DNA of 64,000 nucleotides. Source: Gp1-AA122 sp035631655 (GTDB lineage: Bacteria; Acidobacteriota; Terriglobia; Terriglobales; Acidobacteriaceae). This document shows positions 60,442 to 64,000 of this stretch, piece by piece; within the stretch, counting starts at the first letter, position 1; every line of letters starts with the position of its first letter. The stretch lies in contig DASQIH010000108.1 of assembly GCA_035631655.1 (NCBI GenBank), positions 1 to 64,000 on the forward strand, in the 5' to 3' direction. A model generated the notes under the pieces. That model made no database searches. It was not told where the DNA came from and saw only the letters and a program-made list of their open reading frames with translations. The translations under genes were made by a program, and so were the position numbers.

Positions 60442-62022
60442 TTGGCACAACTTCCGACAACCACCAACCATACCGAGCAAGCTGCCACTCCGAAAAATGG
60501 CAGCCAGCTTTTGTGCTGCAAATCAATCGATAAGCTGATTGCCGAGGCGGAAGAGCCAGGCCGCCGGCTGCAGAAGACCTTGGGCCCCTGGTCTCTCACC
60601 GCGCTGGGGATTGGCGCCATCATCGGCTCCGGCATTTTCGTACTAACCGGCACCGCTGCGGCGGGCGAATACTTCCAGGCGCCTTCGATCCTGCATGCCC
60701 AGGTGCTCGACTTGATTGTCAATCTGCTTCGCGGCGCAGGCACTGCTTCCGTGCTCATGCATGGCCGGCCCGCCGCTGGTCCTTCCATCGCAATTTCGTT
60801 TTTCCTGGTGGCTATAGCCTGCAGCTTTGCTGGGTTGTGTTATGCCGAGCTGGCCTCGATGATCCCCATTGCGGGCAGCGCATACACCTACTCATATGCC
60901 ACGCTGGGCGAAATTTTCGCCTGGATCATTGGATGGGACCTGATCCTGGAGTATGTGGTCAGCAACGTGGTGGTGGCGATCGGATTCAGTGCCTACACCA
61001 AAGCTCAGCTGGCATCATTTGGCCTCAATCTCCCGGACCAGTGGTCGAGTCCGGTGTGGGAGAGCGGGCAATGGACAGGCGCTTACTTCAACATTCCTGC
61101 CTTCGTCATTATTTTCATCCTCACGGTCTTGCTGGTACGCGGCGTGCGGGAATCCGCCGAAACCAACAATGTCATGGTGGCGATCAAAATTGGCGCTATT
61201 CTAGTTTTTCTGGTTATCGGCGGCGCGCTGGTGAATCCGAACAACTGGCGGCCGTTTGCTCCTTCGGGTTTTGCCGGAATCGTCACTGGCGGGGCCATCG
61301 TCTTTTTCACCTACATAGGATTCGACTCAGTTTCCACTGCGGCGGAAGAAGCCAAGAACCCGCAACGTGATTTGCCCATCGGCATCATCGGTTCGCTGAT
61401 TGTGTGCACGGTCCTTTATGTAGGCGTCTCGATTGTTCTGCTCGGAATTATGAAGTACACGACGTTTGTCTCGGGCGACGCCGCCCAGGCCCCTGTTGCG
61501 TACGCCCTGCAGCACCTGGGAGCCAGCCGCTTCGCGCGCTCTGTAATCGTGATTGGCGCCTTGACCGGAATGATCTCCTCGCTGCTGGTTTTCCAATACG
61601 GCCAGGCGAGGATCTGGTATGCCATGTCGCGGGACCGGCTGTTCCCCAAACTGTTCTCGGCAGTACATCCCAAGTTCAAGACGCCGCATCTGTCCACCTG
61701 GGTTGCGGGTTTCGCCGTGGGAATTCCCGCCGGCATTTTCGCGGTGAGCGACGCCGCAGATCTTTCCAATATCGGCACACTCTTCGCCTTTGTGCTCGTG
61801 TCGCTGGGCGTCATCATCCTGCGCCGCACCCAGCCAGCCCGGCCACGTGTCTTCAAGGTTCCGCTCGTTCCCTGGTTTCCTTTGATCTCGATTGTGCTTT
61901 GCGGCGGGCTCATGACCGGGCTCACTGTGATCACCTGGATTCGCTTCGTGGTGTGGCTGGTTATTGGACTGGGTATCTACTTCTTTTACAGCCGGCATCG
62001 CAGCGAGTTCGCGAAAAGATAA
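60442..62022 (+). CDS. APC/CAT-type amino acid permease
   Basis: 526 residues from TTG at 60442, with GAGAGG 4-5 nt upstream. About twelve transmembrane helices. The CAT signature LGPWSLTALGIGAIIGSGIFVLTGTAAAG begins the core; GFDSVSTAAEEAKNPQRDLPIGI is the conserved helix-6/7 region. Between the first and second helix is an extra ~35-residue loop (about residues 76-113, EYFQAPSILHAQVLD...). Cationic amino acid transport is possible. Substrate unknown. Confidence 0.9.
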   Translation: MAQLPTTTNHTEQAATPKNGSQLLCCKSIDKLIAEAEEPGRRLQKTLGPWSLTALGIGAIIGSGIFVLTGTAAAGEYFQAPSILHAQVLDLIVNLLRGAGTASVLMHGRPAAGPSIAISFFLVAIACSFAGLCYAELASMIPIAGSAYTYSYATLGEIFAWIIGWDLILEYVVSNVVVAIGFSAYTKAQLASFGLNLPDQWSSPVWESGQWTGAYFNIPAFVIIFILTVLLVRGVRESAETNNVMVAIKIGAILVFLVIGGALVNPNNWRPFAPSGFAGIVTGGAIVFFTYIGFDSVSTAAEEAKNPQRDLPIGIIGSLIVCTVLYVGVSIVLLGIMKYTTFVSGDAAQAPVAYALQHLGASRFARSVIVIGALTGMISSLLVFQYGQARIWYAMSRDRLFPKLFSAVHPKFKTPHLSTWVAGFAVGIPAGIFAVSDAADLSNIGTLFAFVLVSLGVIILRRTQPARPRVFKVPLVPWFPLISIVLCGGLMTGLTVITWIRFVVWLVIGLGIYFFYSRHRSEFAKR

Positions 62023-62102
62023 CCGCCGAGAACGCCGAGGTCGCCGAGCCATTCAGGAGCAAGTTCTTCTCGGCGTGCTCGGCGATCTCGGCGGTGAAGT
62101 CT
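62022..62102. repeat. Family D palindromic repeat
   Basis: ACCGCCGAGAACGCCGAGGT on the left and, inverted, CGGCGTGCTCGGCGATCTCG then GCGGT on the right: near-perfect arms of about 28 bp, with an ~20-nt loop. Between the permease and adenosine deaminase. Confidence 0.85.
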
Positions 62103-62107
62103 GAAAC

Positions 62108-63124
62108 ATGAGTTCGGTCCCAAGTCCCAGCCCGTTCGTTGTTGCTCTTCCCAAGGCTGAGCTGCACTTGCATCTGGAAGGTTCGATCCAACCTCCCACC
62201 CTGCTGGAACTGAAGAAGCGGCGCGGATTCGAAAATGCAACTCTCGCCGAAGTCGAGCAGCTGTATCAATATCAGGACTTCAACGGATTTCTCCTTGCCT
62301 TCAAGGGAGTCAGTGAACTCCTCAGAACTCCCGAAGACTACGAACTCATTACCTACAAGTTGATGGAGCAGCTCAAGACAGAAAATATTTTGCATGCTGA
62401 AGTCTATGTTTCCGTGGGCGTTTGCCTGTGGTGGAAACTGGATTTTGACGCCATCTTCGAAGGTCTGGAACGAGGCCGCGAGCGTGGCGAGCGTGATTTT
62501 GGCGAGTCCTTGCTGTGGATTTTTGACGCCGTACGCCACTTCGGGCCAGAACGGGCGCAGAAGGTCGCGGATTTGGCAGTGCGCTACAAAGATCGCAACG
62601 TTGTGGGCTTCGGAATTGGTGGAGATGAGCGGCGGGCGGCACCGGAGCTTTTCCGCGATATTTATGGCTATTGCGCTGAGCACGGCCTCCATCTCACCGC
62701 TCATGCCGGGGAGACCAGCGGCCCAGAGTCCATCTGGGGCGCACTTAATGTGGGAGCGGAGCGTATTGGCCACGGTTTGCATGCCGGGCAAGATCCCGAA
62801 CTGGTTGAGGAACTGTCGAAGCGTCAGATCCCGATCGAGATTTGCCTCACCAGCAACCTGCGCACCGGCTGTTGCACTTCACTTGCTGAGCATCCCGTGC
62901 GCAACTACTTTGACCACGGCCTGATGATCACGCTTCACACTGACGATCCGGCCATGTTTCGTACCTCGCTGAACCGGGAGTATCAGCTGGCGCAGAGCGA
63001 CTTTGGTTTTACCGACGAGCATTTGCGGGAGCTGGCGAGAAATTCCTTCGAGGCATCTTTCCTGCCAGCGGAAAAAAAGTTGGAGTTGCTGAATTTGTTT
63101 GACGCCACTGCCTCGCACCGTTAG
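62108..63124 (+). CDS. add: Adenosine deaminase family protein
   Basis: 338 residues, near the usual length. It deaminates adenosine to inosine with a Zn site. Seen: LPKAELHLHLEGSIQPPTLLEL (two Zn His), GIGGDERRAAPELF, HAGETSGPESIWGAL, RIGHGLHAGQDPEL and TLHTDDPAMF. The start lies just after the family D repeat; no clear ribosome-binding site. Deaminase of another purine (adenine-like) cannot be excluded. Confidence 0.93.
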   Translation: MSSVPSPSPFVVALPKAELHLHLEGSIQPPTLLELKKRRGFENATLAEVEQLYQYQDFNGFLLAFKGVSELLRTPEDYELITYKLMEQLKTENILHAEVYVSVGVCLWWKLDFDAIFEGLERGRERGERDFGESLLWIFDAVRHFGPERAQKVADLAVRYKDRNVVGFGIGGDERRAAPELFRDIYGYCAEHGLHLTAHAGETSGPESIWGALNVGAERIGHGLHAGQDPELVEELSKRQIPIEICLTSNLRTGCCTSLAEHPVRNYFDHGLMITLHTDDPAMFRTSLNREYQLAQSDFGFTDEHLRELARNSFEASFLPAEKKLELLNLFDATASHR

Positions 63125-63163
63125 CCTTACTGCCTTCGTCTCTCTGTGGGGCGGGAGCCGGGG

Positions 63164-64000
63164 ATGAGAACACTCTTCGCTGCGTTCCTTCTGATCAGCA
63201 GTCTGCTTTCAGGCCAGACCAAGCCCGCTGCCGCGCCTGAGATTCTCGTTCTCACCAACGTCAACGTGATTGACAGCCGTACCGGCAACGTCTCGTCCAA
63301 CATGACGGTGGTAATTAAGCACCGCCAGATTGACGCCATCGCCAAAGTGGGCGTGATTGCTCCTTCTCACGGGGTAAAGGTGGTGAACGCCTCGGGCAAG
63401 TACTTGATCCCCGGCTTATGGGATATGCACGTGCACAGTGCAGGCGGTCCAGCCGCCGCATGGGACGCAAAGATCATTCTGCCGCTTTACATTGCCAATG
63501 GAGTTACCGGGATTCGCGACATGGGCGGCGACCCTACCTTGCTGGAGCCAAGAAAGGAAAGCATTGAACGGGGCGAGTTGCTGGGACCTCACATGGTGAT
63601 TGCCGGACCCTTCCTCAACGGCGGCAAGAGCGATGCGCAAACCTTGGGTGTTAACACTCCTGTCGAGGGGCGAGCCGCAGTCGATGCTCTGAAGAAGCGG
63701 AGTGTCGATTTCATCAAGATACTGTCCGGAATCTCGCGGGAGGTTTATTTCGCGATTGCCGAGGAATCGGCAAAACAGAAAATCCGCTTTGCCGGGCATG
63801 TACCAGACTCCGTCAGCGCAGCCGAGGCCGCCGAGGCCGGTCAAAGAAGCATTGAACACCTGAGCGGAATCCTGCTGGCCTGTTCCACCAAAGAAGACGA
63901 TCTGCGCCAGCAAAAGCTAGCGGCGATCATAAAAGAGGACTCGGGGGCTTATGCGGCAGCGGAGATCGAGGAGACGGAGACGTACAGTCCGGAAAAGGCA
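63164..64000 (+). CDS. Exported amidohydrolase (third copy), truncated by the window edge
   Basis: 279 codons seen, no stop before the window end. Signal peptide at the start (LFAAFLLISSLLSGQ). Amidohydrolase motifs: LIPGLWDMHVHSAGG (metal His pair), GVTGIRDMGGDPT, DFIKILSGI (candidate metal Lys), FAGHVPDS and SIEHLSGILL. Related to the exported enzymes at 2749 and 5313 but clearly diverged. ATG at 63164 has GGAGCCGGGG upstream. Third of this type in the window. Confidence 0.88.
   Translation, partial: MRTLFAAFLLISSLLSGQTKPAAAPEILVLTNVNVIDSRTGNVSSNMTVVIKHRQIDAIAKVGVIAPSHGVKVVNASGKYLIPGLWDMHVHSAGGPAAAWDAKIILPLYIANGVTGIRDMGGDPTLLEPRKESIERGELLGPHMVIAGPFLNGGKSDAQTLGVNTPVEGRAAVDALKKRSVDFIKILSGISREVYFAIAEESAKQKIRFAGHVPDSVSAAEAAEAGQRSIEHLSGILLACSTKEDDLRQQKLAAIIKEDSGAYAAAEIEETETYSPEKA

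Overview
The window looks like an ordinary stretch of chromosome from an Acidobacteriota (Terriglobia/'Koribacter-like') soil bacterium. This is inferred from gene content: secreted amidohydrolases, a Ser/Thr kinase with C-terminal TPRs, a cNMP/DUF1003 protein, RidA paralogs, a TonB/ExbB/ExbD/ExbD set, LptD, high GC and many palindromic intergenic repeats. I could not run a search, so lineage is an estimate. The cell is diderm: LptD, TonB-ExbBD, a SurA-like parvulin and several lipoproteins are present. I see no rRNA, tRNA, transposase, integrase, phage gene, CRISPR array or recognisable defence locus.

Layout. 0-7.2 kb: cold-shock protein, Cys-rich protein, HU, secreted protein, two exported amidohydrolases flanking DoxX and CBS proteins, and RidA. 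7.4-16.3 kb: an unknown protein, RsmD, a site-2-type protease, SerA, a TIG-domain lipoprotein, a class V aminotransferase, YqeY, RsmI, an FmdB zinc ribbon and a methyltransferase. 16.3-25.4 kb: membrane protein, RibD-C reductase, VOC protein, degenerate receiver, small basic exported protein, cNMP-DUF1003 protein, a 1028-residue kinase, YceH and a phosphodiesterase. 25.4-34.1 kb: two co-directional export/energy clusters, tgt-yajC-secD-secF and tonB-exbB-exbD-exbD-TPR lipoprotein. 34.1-39.5 kb: glycosyltransferase cluster. 39.7-41.8 kb: split acyl-CoA carboxylase (biotin carboxylase and biotin carrier). 41.9-47.4 kb: lptD-larE-dsbA-like-surA-like block. 47.5-54.4 kb: RDD protein, amino-acid permease with a soluble tail, epimerase and bifunctional Rel. 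54.7-64 kb: RidA, FKBP, L28, DJ-1/PfpI, DUF971, PcrA/UvrD helicase, a 53-residue basic protein, a second permease, adenosine deaminase and a truncated third amidohydrolase.

How genes may work together: YajC/SecD/SecF support export of the many signal-peptide proteins. The SurA-like and thioredoxin-like proteins are plausible assembly factors for LptD, which keeps the cysteine pattern of disulfide-matured LptD. SerA with the nearby aminotransferase could supply two steps of serine synthesis.

The most notable signal is not a gene system but several families of short palindromic repeats (called A to F here). They fill most intergenic gaps and in places sit in frame inside housekeeping genes: about 48 codons in tgt and two places in the PcrA helicase. 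A second recurrent pattern is a -10-like hexamer placed 5-7 nt before a start codon (yqeY, tgt, rel, DUF971), suggesting leaderless mRNAs.
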